A stretch of DNA of 64,000 nucleotides, from positions 6,963,501-7,027,500 of the forward strand of contig NZ_LT607750.1 in assembly GCF_900090235.1 (NCBI RefSeq), given 5' to 3'. This stretch comes from Micromonospora echinaurantiaca. GTDB taxonomy: Bacteria > Actinomycetota > Actinomycetes > Mycobacteriales > Micromonosporaceae. The notes under the pieces were generated by a model. The model had not been told where the DNA came from. It ran no database searches and was given only the letters and a program-made list of their open reading frames with translations. This document shows, one piece after another, positions 24,678 through 31,972 of the stretch (position 1 is its first letter; the number at the start of each line of letters is the position of its first letter). Made by a program: the position numbers and the translations under genes.

Positions 24678-25580
24678 TCATGGGACGATCACCACGCCGC
24701 CGCGGACGCCGCCCTGGGCCAGCCGGTCGTGCGCGGCCGCGGCGTCGGCGAAGGGATACACGCCGGCGACCCGAAGCGGGAGGTCGCCGCTGGTAACGAG
24801 TTCGACCAGTTCACCCAGCCGCGATCCGTCCGGTTGCACCTCCAGCGCGAAGGTCCGGATGTTCCGCACCGGTTCCGGGCGAAGCGGAGGCGACGCGGCC
24901 ACGTAGCCGCCGCCGTCGCGGACGAGGCCCAGCAGCGAGGGGCCGATCACCGCCAGGTCGATGACCGCATCGAACGTCCCCGCCGGGTCGTCGGAACGCG
25001 ACAGGAATGCCGCGCCCAGCGACTCCACGAACGCACGGTCGTCGGTTCCGGCGAGTCCCGTGGCATGCAGACCGGCCGCACGGGCCAGCGCCAGGACGAA
25101 CCCGCCGACCTGCCCGGCTGCGCCGGTGACGAGCACGGTCGAACCCGCCGGGACCGCGAGCAGGTCGAGGGCCTGGGCGGCGGCGAGGCCGTTGGTCGGC
25201 AGGGTCGCCGCCTCGGTGGCGGGAACGCCGGCGGGTGCGGCGGTCAGCCAGGCCGCGTCGAGCACCACGTACTCCGCGTGGGCACCGACCGTGGTTCGTA
25301 GCCATGGCGAGAAGCCGATGACCTTGTCACCGATCGTGAACTGCTCGACCGCCGGGCCGACCGCGTCGACGGTGCCGGCGACATCCCAGCCGGGCGTGTA
25401 CGGCAGACCGGTCGGCAGCGGAGCCGGGAACCGACCGGAGCGGATCATCAGGTCGACCGGGTGGACGACGGACGCAGCGACCCGCACCCGTACCTGCCCC
25501 GGCCCCGGCTCGGGAATCGGCACGTCGGCCACGTGCAGGACCTCCGGCCCGCCGAACTGTGCATAGCTGACTGCGCGCAT
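24678..25580 (-). CDS. Zinc-type/quinone oxidoreductase of the MDR superfamily
   Basis: A 300-residue NADP-dependent medium-chain dehydrogenase/reductase: RAVSYAQFGGPEVL, PGWDVAGTVDAVG, then the Rossmann motif LVTGAAGQVGGFVLALARAA. It lacks the Cys cluster of structural zinc, as in quinone oxidoreductases. It is divergent from an HxlR regulator across a 106-bp interval with a palindromic operator, so it is probably that regulator's target, inducible by electrophiles or quinones. Confidence 0.88.
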   Translation of the reverse strand: MRAVSYAQFGGPEVLHVADVPIPEPGPGQVRVRVAASVVHPVDLMIRSGRFPAPLPTGLPYTPGWDVAGTVDAVGPAVEQFTIGDKVIGFSPWLRTTVGAHAEYVVLDAAWLTAAPAGVPATEAATLPTNGLAAAQALDLLAVPAGSTVLVTGAAGQVGGFVLALARAAGLHATGLAGTDDRAFVESLGAAFLSRSDDPAGTFDAVIDLAVIGPSLLGLVRDGGGYVAASPPLRPEPVRNIRTFALEVQPDGSRLGELVELVTSGDLPLRVAGVYPFADAAAAHDRLAQGGVRGGVVIVP

Positions 25581-25646
25581 CGCTGTCTCCCTAGTGGGCT
25601 CTGGTGATCACCAAGACCGTAGGAATCAGCGGGCGGTGCCAGGAAG

Positions 25647-25666
25647 TAGGTACCGTGAAGTGCCTA
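25647..25666. promoter_or_regulatory. Likely HxlR operator (copy 1)
   Basis: TAGGTACCGTGAAGTGCCTA lies between the divergent oxidoreductase and HxlR genes. It has dyad symmetry (TAGG...CCTA, TAC/GTG arms) and is nearly repeated at 29685-29704 in front of the second HxlR gene. Sharing between two HxlR loci supports an operator role. Confidence 0.6.
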
Positions 25667-25686
25667 GGGCACCGGTGGAGGACAGG

Positions 25687-26085
25687 ATGGCGACGACGAC
25701 CGCGGCGCAACGCCGCGACCAGGCCAAACGTGACTACGACGCGTTCCTGGAACAGTGCCCGACCCGCCAGCTGTTGAGCAGGCTCACCGACAAGTGGGTC
25801 GCACTGGTGATCCCAGCCCTCGCCGACGGTCCGCAGCGGCACAGCGAACTCGCCGCCCGCATCGCCGGCGTCAGCCAGAAGATGCTCACCCAGACCCTGC
25901 GCACGCTGGAGCGCGACGGCCTGGTCACCCGCACGGTCACGGCCTCGGTACCGGTCCGCGTCGACTACGAACTCACTCCACTCGGCCATGAACTGTTCCC
26001 GGTCATGATCGCGATCAAGAACTGGGCAGAGACGCACATGGAGCGGGTCTTCGAAGCCCGCGCCCAATTCGACGCACGCCCCTGA
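25687..26085 (+). CDS. HxlR-family transcriptional regulator
   Basis: A 132-residue winged-helix regulator: CPTRQLLSRLTDKWVALVIP with the HxlR N-terminal Cys (residue 23 or so), RHSELAARIAGVSQKMLTQT, LRTLERDGLVTRTV and VPVRVDYELTPLG. In several HxlR proteins this Cys senses thiol-reactive electrophiles. The ATG follows GGAGGACAGG. It is closely related to the regulator at 29728-30081, the recognition helix GVSQKMLTQTLR being identical, in agreement with the shared operator. Confidence 0.9.
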   Translation: MATTTAAQRRDQAKRDYDAFLEQCPTRQLLSRLTDKWVALVIPALADGPQRHSELAARIAGVSQKMLTQTLRTLERDGLVTRTVTASVPVRVDYELTPLGHELFPVMIAIKNWAETHMERVFEARAQFDARP

Positions 26086-26314
26086 ACCTCCGCAGCGGCG
26101 GCGCGACGTGTCCGCTCATCGGCCACGTGCGGACGCTTGGCGGACCGCTGCCAGCCCCGGTAAACCGATGCCAACGCGGCTCACCGCGTCGACCCCCGGT
26201 CGCACATCGAGGTTCGTGTGCTCCGGGTGTGGCCCTGGGCTGGGGCAACCGTGGTGTAGGTGACGAGGGTGAACGTGGGCCACTCCCTGCCACTCCGGGT
26301 GAACCCCAGGTCGC

Positions 26315-26320
26315 TAGACT
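26315..26320 (+). promoter_or_regulatory. Possible -10 box of the tRNA-Arg promoter
   Basis: TAGACT lies 11 bases in front of the tRNA. A clear -35 box is not visible at the proper distance. Confidence 0.4.
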
Positions 26321-26330
26321 GGGCCCTCGC

Positions 26331-26403
26331 GCCCTCGTAGCTCAGGGGATAGAGCAACGGTTTCCTAAACCGTGTGTCGCAGGTTCGAATCCTGCCGGGG
26401 GCA
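26331..26403 (+). tRNA. tRNA-Arg (anticodon CCT)
   Basis: A 73-base cloverleaf: acceptor stem GCCCTCG/CGGGGGC (one G-U pair), D arm with TAGCTCAGGGGATAGAGCA, anticodon stem ACGGT/ACCGT with loop TTCCTAA (CCT at 26364-26366), T arm GCAGG-TTCGAAT-CCTGC and discriminator A. It reads AGG codons. CCA is not fully encoded: the bases after the discriminator are CC then T. Confidence 0.95.
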
Positions 26404-26531
26404 CCTGGTCACACCGTGGATCAACGCTTACTGACTTGCTCCGGGCCTTCCGTGCCCGCTGCCTGCCCGATCGCCTCGCCAGCTTCCCAACTGAAGCAGT
26501 TCCCACGCCACGCTCGATCGGCAGCGACACG

Positions 26532-27026
26532 TCAAGGAGCGAGACTCTTGACCATGACGTGCTCCCTGCGCACACCGTCGGGCATGAGGTCGCCGAGCTC
26601 GCCCGTGGCCTGGAAGCCGTTCCGCTGGTAGAGCGCCCAGGCGTTCTTGTTGTCCTCCACCACGGTCAGCCGTACTGTCCCTGCGCCGACTTGCCGAGCC
26701 CACTGCTCGACCGCATGCAGGAGGTGGTCGCCCACGCCTCGGCCACGTCCGACCGGCGCCACGTACATGGAAATCAGCTCGACGACGCCGTCCTGATCCG
26801 TCGGCACTCCGCTGGCCATCCCGACGGGCTGCCCGTCGAGCATCGCCACCACGTTGTACGAGCCGGGGATGGCCAGTCGACCGCGCCAGCGTTCCTCACG
26901 GTCGCCGTCGCCCTGCCAGTCCGCCAGCTGCGAACCGAAGGCGTACGGCGCCTCCGTCAGCGCAGCGAGCCGGAGTTCCCGCCAAACCTTCCAATCGCCC
27001 TCGGTGAGCGCACGCGTTTCGATCAC
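26532..27026 (-). CDS. GNAT-family N-acetyltransferase
   Basis: A 164-residue acetyltransferase with the acetyl-CoA pyrophosphate loop in APVGRGRGVGDHLLHAVEQW (Q/RxxGxG/A form) and the terminal NKNAWALYQRNGF motif. The N-terminus (WKVWRELRLAALTEAPYAFG) matches GNATs often annotated as acting on amino-acyl or aminoglycoside substrates; the real substrate is unknown. Confidence 0.88.
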   Translation of the reverse strand: MIETRALTEGDWKVWRELRLAALTEAPYAFGSQLADWQGDGDREERWRGRLAIPGSYNVVAMLDGQPVGMASGVPTDQDGVVELISMYVAPVGRGRGVGDHLLHAVEQWARQVGAGTVRLTVVEDNKNAWALYQRNGFQATGELGDLMPDGVRREHVMVKSLAP

Positions 27027-27064
27027 TCGTGAAGGCTGTCGCGGGTTGAGGGACCAGGCAATGT

Positions 27065-27322
27065 GTTTTCGACTGGCTGGCCCGTGAACCTGAGGCCGGC
27101 GTACTCCGCGGCGTGGGGTGGTGCGAGGGCGAGTTGTCGGACCTGCAACCCTCGTTCTTCAACCCGTTCAGGCCGTACGACCCGATGTGGCCGGTCAAGC
27201 CGCTGTTCGGGGTCGGCGGTGACCTCGACATCGCCTCACCGCAGGAGGTCGCGGAGGCGAGGCGACTGGTCGAGCCGCACGTCGCGACCTGCTGGATCGA
27301 GCCCCTCCCGGTGGTGCTGTAG
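27065..27322 (+). pseudogene. Fragment of an unrecognised protein
   Basis: The frame is open from 27050 and reads as credible protein: FDWLAREPEAGVLRGVGWCE, FFNPFRPYDPMWPVKPLFGV, then IASPQEVAEARRLVEPHV. No start codon precedes the first recognisable residues except a GTG at 27113 inside the sequence, so it looks like a C-terminal fragment or a shortened gene. I do not recognise the family. Confidence 0.4.
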
Positions 27323-27479
27323 TAGCCCCCCTCGGGGCGTACCAGCTGAGGGGCGGCTCGGTGAATGACCGACGGCTCGGCGGGTACGCGGTCCGCGAAT
27401 GCCGCGCGCCGCTGTCACTCGGGCCGCCCGCCCGTCGTGTGGCGTCGCTCTGCCCGAACGCGCGAGGGGAGGCCCTGCG

Positions 27480-27605
27480 ATGAAGGACAGAATCCTGCAA
27501 GGCTTGAAGAGGAAGGCAAACTCGATCGTGGTACGCCGCAGGCGAAGGGATTCCCTCATCAGCCGGCCGACCGCGGCCAGGCGGCCCGGTAGGCGCTTCC
27601 AGTAA
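27480..27605 (+). CDS. Possible small basic protein, unknown
   Basis: A 41-codon frame starting with ATG after GGGAGG. The product is extremely Arg/Lys-rich (LKRKANSIVVRRRRRDSLIS) and its end runs into a 28-bp tandem repeat. It could be a small nucleic-acid-binding protein or chance. Confidence 0.3.
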   Translation: MKDRILQGLKRKANSIVVRRRRRDSLISRPTAARRPGRRFQ

Positions 27606-27638
27606 CAGGAGGCCCGGTCGGCGCTTCCAGTAGGAAGA
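27583..27638. repeat. 28-bp tandem duplication
   Basis: Two adjacent units (27583-27610 and 27611-27638) begin GGCCCGGT and share GGCGCTTCCAGTA; they differ at a few positions. The first unit contains the end of the small frame above. Confidence 0.7.
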
Positions 27639-27732
27639 CGGCGTGCGGTGCCGGCGGCGGGCACGCCGAACAGCTGTGAGGTCAGTCGCCAGGAATTGAC
27701 CTCAACCGGCCTTGAAGTTGTCGGATCGTCTC

Positions 27733-28704
27733 ATGCGTGCGATTCAGCTTCACGAGTTCGGTCCGCCCGGCAACCTCGTCCTCGACGAGCTGCCGGACCT
27801 CTCACCCGCCCCCGGTCAGGTGCGGATCGCCGTCCGTGCCAGCGGGGTGCACCTGCTCGACACGACCCTGCGCCGGGGCGAGGCCGGCGGCCCGCTGCCG
27901 CTGCCCGAACTGCCCACGATTCCCGGTCGGGAGGTCGCCGGGGTGGTCGACCAGGTGGGTGCCGATGTCGACCGGTCCTGGCTCGGCAAGCGGGTCGTCG
28001 CCCATCTCGGCCTGGTGCCGGGCGGGTACGCCGAGCAGGCGGTCACCGCTGTCGAGTCGCTGTTCGCCGTACCGGAGGCGTTGAACTTTCCCGAGGCGGT
28101 GGCCGCGGTCGGCACCGGCCGGACCGCCCTCGGCGTCTTCGAGCTGGAACGCCCGACCGCTGACGACGTGGTCCTGGTGCCCTCGGCGGCCGGCGGCATG
28201 GGCTGGCTGCTGGTCCAGGCCGCCCGGTCGACGGGGGCCACCGTGGTCGGGGCGGCGCGGGGCAGCGACCGGACGGCGGCGCTGCACGACCTGGGCGCGG
28301 ACCTCGTGGTCGACTACGGGCTGCCCGACTGGGCCGACCGGGTCCGGGAGCGGGTCGGCGGCGCGACGCTGGTCTGGGACGGGGTGGGTGGCGCGGTCGG
28401 CCGGGCCGCGCTGGAGCTGCTGCGGCCGGGCGGCCGGTTCATGATGTTCGGCTGGTCGTCGGGTACGGCGACCCGGGTCGAGACGGCGGACCTGGTGGAG
28501 CGGGGCCTCACCGTGGGGTGGCTGGGCCAGCGGATGCGCGCCCTGCCCGGCGGTATCCCGGGCCTGGCCGGCCGGTCGCTGGAACTCGCCGGCCGGGGCT
28601 GGTGGCGGCCGCGGGTGTCGACGTACCCGCTGGCGGACGCGGCCACCGCGCACGCCGACCTGGAGGGGCGCCGGGCGCTGGGCAAGGTGGTGCTGACGAC
28701 CTGA
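27733..28704 (+). CDS. Zinc-binding-type alcohol dehydrogenase/quinone oxidoreductase (MDR)
   Basis: A 323-residue MDR protein: MRAIQLHEFGPPGNLVLDEL, PGREVAGVVDQVG, AVGTGRTALGVFEL, then a dinucleotide-binding VLVPSAAGGMGWLLVQAA and the C-terminal GRRALGKVVL. No zinc-ligand Cys set is present. The ATG at 27733 matches the family start; the ribosome site is weak. A 20-bp hairpin follows at once. Confidence 0.85.
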   Translation: MRAIQLHEFGPPGNLVLDELPDLSPAPGQVRIAVRASGVHLLDTTLRRGEAGGPLPLPELPTIPGREVAGVVDQVGADVDRSWLGKRVVAHLGLVPGGYAEQAVTAVESLFAVPEALNFPEAVAAVGTGRTALGVFELERPTADDVVLVPSAAGGMGWLLVQAARSTGATVVGAARGSDRTAALHDLGADLVVDYGLPDWADRVRERVGGATLVWDGVGGAVGRAALELLRPGGRFMMFGWSSGTATRVETADLVERGLTVGWLGQRMRALPGGIPGLAGRSLELAGRGWWRPRVSTYPLADAATAHADLEGRRALGKVVLTT

Positions 28705-28748
28705 GCGACGCCGGGTGGGGGGCGGGTGCGCCCCCCACCCGGCGTCGC
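28705..28748. terminator. Bidirectional terminator, 20-bp perfect stem
   Basis: 28705-28724 pairs perfectly with 28729-28748 (loop GGTG). It lies between the convergent MDR and NmrA-like genes, one base past the MDR stop. Confidence 0.8.
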
Positions 28749-28759
28749 GGGCGGGATCG

Positions 28760-29608
28760 TCAGAGCGCGGCGCGGATCGCCTCGGCCAGCGAGGTCGGCT
28801 CCCGGCCGATCAGCTTGGCCAGGTCGTCGCCGTCGACGTGCAGCTCGCCCTGGGCGGCCGCCCGGTCCCCGTCGGCGAGGACCTCGGCGTACGCCCGGGG
28901 CAGGCCGGCGCCGACGAGCACCTCGACGTACTTCTCCACCGGCAGGTCGGTGTAGCCCACCTGCCGGCCGGTCTGCCGGGACAGCTCCTCGGCCAGCTCG
29001 GTCATCGTGAAGCCCGCGCCGCCCAGCTCGTACACCCGGCCGGCGTGGCCCTCGGTGGTGAGCACGGCGGCGACGGCCTCGGCGTAGTCGGCGCGCGCGG
29101 CGCCGCTGATCCGGCCGTCCCCGGCCGCGCCGGCGATCCCGTGCCCCAGGTACGTCGGGATCTGCGGGAGGTAGTTCTCGAAGTACCAGCTGTTGCGCAG
29201 GAACACGTACGGCAGGCCGGAGTCCGCGATCACCTGCTCGGTGCCCCGGTGGTCGACGGCGAGGATCAGGCTGGACGTGTCCGCCTTGGGAGCGCTGGTG
29301 TAGGCGATCAGCCGGACACCGGCCTCCTGCGCGGCGGTCACCACGTTGCGGGCCTGCTCGACCCGGCGGCCGATGTCGGTGCCGGAGACGAACGCCAGCT
29401 GCTCCGCACCGGCGAACGCGGCGCGCAGCGACGCGAGGTCGTCGTAGTCGGCCCGCCGCACGGTCACCCCCCGGTCGGCCAGGTCGGCCAGCCGGTCGGT
29501 GTCGCGGCCGAGCGCCACGATCTCCCCGGCCGGTACGCCCCGGCGCAGCAGCGACTCGACGATCAGGCGGCCGAGGTGGCCGGTGGCGCCGGTGACGACG
29601 ATGGACAT
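28760..29608 (-). CDS. NmrA/QOR2-like NAD(P)H-binding oxidoreductase
   Basis: A 282-residue atypical SDR: the N-terminal VVTGATGHLGRLIVESLLRR dinucleotide motif, FVSGTDIGRRVEQARNVVTA, and RNSWYFENYLP, as in quinone oxidoreductase 2 and NmrA-like proteins. No YxxxK catalytic pair is obvious. It is divergent from an HxlR regulator with a shared operator, as for yodB/ytfG-type quinone detoxification pairs. The ATG follows AAGGGAG. Confidence 0.88.
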   Translation of the reverse strand: MSIVVTGATGHLGRLIVESLLRRGVPAGEIVALGRDTDRLADLADRGVTVRRADYDDLASLRAAFAGAEQLAFVSGTDIGRRVEQARNVVTAAQEAGVRLIAYTSAPKADTSSLILAVDHRGTEQVIADSGLPYVFLRNSWYFENYLPQIPTYLGHGIAGAAGDGRISGAARADYAEAVAAVLTTEGHAGRVYELGGAGFTMTELAEELSRQTGRQVGYTDLPVEKYVEVLVGAGLPRAYAEVLADGDRAAAQGELHVDGDDLAKLIGREPTSLAEAIRAAL

Positions 29609-29684
29609 GGAGCACTCCCTTGCGAGAACGGTGTCGGTCGTCAGCGTCAACGGGAACACCGAGCAGACACTTCCCGTTGGAGAG

Positions 29685-29704
29685 TAGGCACCTTGAAGTG
29701 CGTG
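29685..29704. promoter_or_regulatory. Likely HxlR operator (copy 2)
   Basis: TAGGCACCTTGAAGTGCGTG lies between the divergent NmrA-like and HxlR genes and differs from the site at 25647-25666 at only four positions. The AGTAGG-ACC-TGAAGTGC core is common to both. Confidence 0.6.
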
Positions 29705-29727
29705 ACTTACCGATGGAGAGTGGTGGC

Positions 29728-30081
29728 GTGCAGCCGAACGTCTACGCCCGTGACTGCGGCAGCCGGCAGGTGCTGGACCGGATCGGCGACCGGTGGAGCG
29801 TCCTGGTGGTGCTCATCCTCGCCGAGGGCACCAAGCGCTACGGCGAGCTGGCCCAGCGGATCGAGGGGATCAGCCAGAAGATGCTCACCCAGACGCTGCG
29901 CGGGCTGGAGCGCGACGGGCTGGTCACCCGGACGGTGCACGCCAGCGTGCCGCCCCGGGTCGACTACGCGCTGACCGACCTCGGCCGCAGCCTGCTCGAC
30001 CTGGTCGCCGGGCTGGAGTCGTGGGCCACCAACCACCTGGCCGAGGTGGAGGCGGCCCGGTCCCGCTACGACGCCCGGTGA
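29728..30081 (+). CDS. HxlR-family transcriptional regulator
   Basis: A 117-residue winged-helix protein: YARDCGSRQVLDRIGDRWSV with the conserved N-terminal Cys, GELAQRIEGISQKMLTQTLR, LERDGLVTRTVHASVPPRVD. The GTG at 29728 has GGAG at a good distance and is chosen; an in-frame ATG at 29713 lies very near the operator. It likely represses the divergent NmrA-like oxidoreductase and itself, and responds to electrophiles or quinones through the Cys (inference from the family). Confidence 0.88.
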   Translation: MQPNVYARDCGSRQVLDRIGDRWSVLVVLILAEGTKRYGELAQRIEGISQKMLTQTLRGLERDGLVTRTVHASVPPRVDYALTDLGRSLLDLVAGLESWATNHLAEVEAARSRYDAR

Positions 30082-30374
30082 CGATCCGACCTCAGTCAGA
30101 GGCGGTCATCGATGTAACGAAGATTGCCGGCAAGACGCTGCGCCATGAGCCCGCGCGCGCCGTTCCCACCGCGCATAGGCTCCGCCCTATGGGGGGATCG
30201 GCACGTGACGACATTCCCACGTTGGGTGTCGGACGCGATCGAGGGGGCGCGTCCGGCGCCGTGCCGGCTCCCGCCGGTTCGCACCATCCGACGATGGACC
30301 GCGTGCGTCGTACCGCGCACCTCGTCCACCTGCTCTGACGGATGAACCGGCGGCCGGCGGTCGCCTACCGGGCA
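30082..30374. other. Intergenic region between convergent genes
   Basis: About 290 bp without a supportable gene. A small dyad CATAGG/CCTATG lies at 30174-30191. The frames that stay open show no family resemblance. Confidence 0.4.
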
Positions 30375-30415
30375 CGCGACGGCGGCCGGCGGGACCATCG
30401 CCGGCCGCCGTCGCG
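30375..30415. terminator. Bidirectional terminator, 17-bp perfect stem
   Basis: 30375-30391 pairs with 30399-30415 with a 7-base loop. It lies 40 bases beyond the clpP stop on the minus strand and serves the HxlR gene on the other. Confidence 0.75.
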
Positions 30416-30454
30416 CGTCCCCGCCCGGGGCCGCCCCCGTCGCGGCCCGGGCCG

Positions 30455-31054
30455 TCAACCCACCGGCAGCTGGTCGACGGTGGTGAGCACCCGGTCGACC
30501 AGGCCGTACTCGCGGGCCTGCTCGGCGGTGAACCAGCGGTCCCGGTCCCAGTCGCGCTGGATCTCCTCCAGGGTGCGCCCGCTGTGCTGGGCGATCAGCT
30601 CCTGCATGGTCCGCTTCACGTGCAGCATGTTCTCGGCCTGGATGGTGACGTCCGCGGCGGTGCCGCCCATCCCGCCGGACGGCTGGTGCATCATGATCCG
30701 CGAGTGCGGCAGCGCGTAGCGCTTCCCGGCGGCGCCCGCGCAGAGCAGGAACTGCCCCATCGAGCCGGCGAAGCCGAGCGCCAGGGTGGCCACGTCGTTG
30801 CGGACGTACCGCATGGTGTCGTAGACGGCCATGCCGGCGCTCACCGAGCCGCCCGGCGAGTTGATGTAGAGGAAGATGTCCCGCTCGGCGTCCTCGGCGG
30901 CGAGCAGCAGGATCTGGGCGCAGATCTGGTTGGCCGTCGCGTCGGTCACCTCGGTGCCGAGGAAGACGATCCGCTCCTTGAGCAGCCGTTCGTAGACCTG
31001 GTCACCGAAGGTCGGCTGCCCGCTGTCCAGCATCCGTACGCCGTTGGAGATCAT
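30455..31054 (-). CDS. clpP: ATP-dependent Clp protease proteolytic subunit
   Basis: A 199-residue ClpP with an intact triad: Ser98 in GFAGSMGQFLL, His123 in RIMMHQPSGG and Asp172 in WDRDRWF. The pore-lining and handle-region features (INSPGGSVSAGMAVYDTM) are normal. GFAGSMG replaces the usual GQAASMG. Because it is not paired with a second clpP or with clpX, it is probably an accessory paralogue like clpP3/P4 of Streptomyces, whose expression depends on ClgR-type regulators. A ClgR-like gene lies just upstream. Confidence 0.92.
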   Translation of the reverse strand: MISNGVRMLDSGQPTFGDQVYERLLKERIVFLGTEVTDATANQICAQILLLAAEDAERDIFLYINSPGGSVSAGMAVYDTMRYVRNDVATLALGFAGSMGQFLLCAGAAGKRYALPHSRIMMHQPSGGMGGTAADVTIQAENMLHVKRTMQELIAQHSGRTLEEIQRDWDRDRWFTAEQAREYGLVDRVLTTVDQLPVG

Positions 31055-31189
31055 CGTGTCCGCCTTCCACCGTGCCGGCGGGCGGCGGAACCGCCCGGGG
31101 GACCGGCGCTTCCAGCCTCCGGCGCGACGCGGGCGGAACCCCAGGATTTCTGCCCGCGGCAGATCCGCCGTGGGCAGAACCGGGCCGGG

Positions 31190-31804
31190 CTACGCCGGGG
31201 TCAGCCGCCGCCGGCCCGCCCGGACCCGCCGCCGGGCCAGCACCTTGGCGGTACGCGGGCGCGGGCGCCCGGCTGGAGCGGAGGGAATCAGCCGCACCCG
31301 CAGCCCCGCCCCGCCGACGGTCGAGCCGAGCCCCGGCATCCCGCCGCCCACGTACGCCGGCACGCCGACGGTGAGCACCACCGACCCGCCGGTGTACGGC
31401 CTCGGCTCGCCGAGATGCGGCCTCGGGTCGCCGGCGCCGGGGCCGAAGCCGACCCGGGTACGGCCGGCGCGCGGTGCGACCGTGACGCGTGGGCCGCTCT
31501 CCTCGTGGCGGGTGACCGGCACCCGCTCCAACCGGGCCAGGGCGGCCCGCGGTGCGGTGGGGATGCGCGGCTCCACCCGGCGCAGGTCGTCCCGCGCCTC
31601 CTCCAGCAGGTCGGAGAGGCGGATGCCGAGCGCCCGGCAGATCGCCGCGAGCACCTCCGACGAGGCCTCCTTGCGGCCCCGCTCGATCTCGGACAGGTAG
31701 GGCACCGACACCCCGGCGGCCACCGCCACCTCGCGCAGCGTGCGGCCCTGGCGCAGCCGGAGCCGGCGCAGCACGCCGCCGATCACTCGTCGCAGCAACG
31801 ACAT
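31190..31804 (-). CDS. ClgR-like helix-turn-helix regulator with long Pro/Arg-rich tail
   Basis: A 204-residue protein. Residues 1-75 match ClgR/PopR (MSLLRRVIGGVLRRLRLRQG, RTLREVAVAAGVSVPYLSEI, ERGRKEASSEVLAAI), an XRE-type HTH that activates clp genes. The rest, about 125 residues of Pro/Gly/Arg-rich sequence, is not found in standard ClgR (about 130 residues). It lies 135 bp upstream of clpP on the same strand, so clpP may be its target. The ATG at 31804 fits the ClgR start; an in-frame start at 31846 is less likely. Confidence 0.75.
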   Translation of the reverse strand: MSLLRRVIGGVLRRLRLRQGRTLREVAVAAGVSVPYLSEIERGRKEASSEVLAAICRALGIRLSDLLEEARDDLRRVEPRIPTAPRAALARLERVPVTRHEESGPRVTVAPRAGRTRVGFGPGAGDPRPHLGEPRPYTGGSVVLTVGVPAYVGGGMPGLGSTVGGAGLRVRLIPSAPAGRPRPRTAKVLARRRVRAGRRRLTPA

Positions 31805-31972
31805 GCGGGCCTCACTCTCGCGGTCGTCCGGGGACCCCTCCATCATGCCCGCTCACCGCCGTCCCGGTCGGCCCGGTCTCCTCCGGTCGCCCGCGATCTC
31901 CACCCGGGCGTGCGGCCCCCCGGGAAACCGCTATGTTGTGGGCGTGCAGGCGTCGGTGGAGCAGGTCCCTCG

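Noticed and set aside
26331..26403. tRNA-Arg as an integrated-element attachment site
   Set aside because: I found no integrase gene in the window and no second copy of the 3' end of the tRNA, so attachment is not claimed.
30124..30345. 73-codon plus-strand frame between the HxlR gene and clpP
   Set aside because: No ribosome site, no recognisable sequence, and it runs up to a terminator hairpin.
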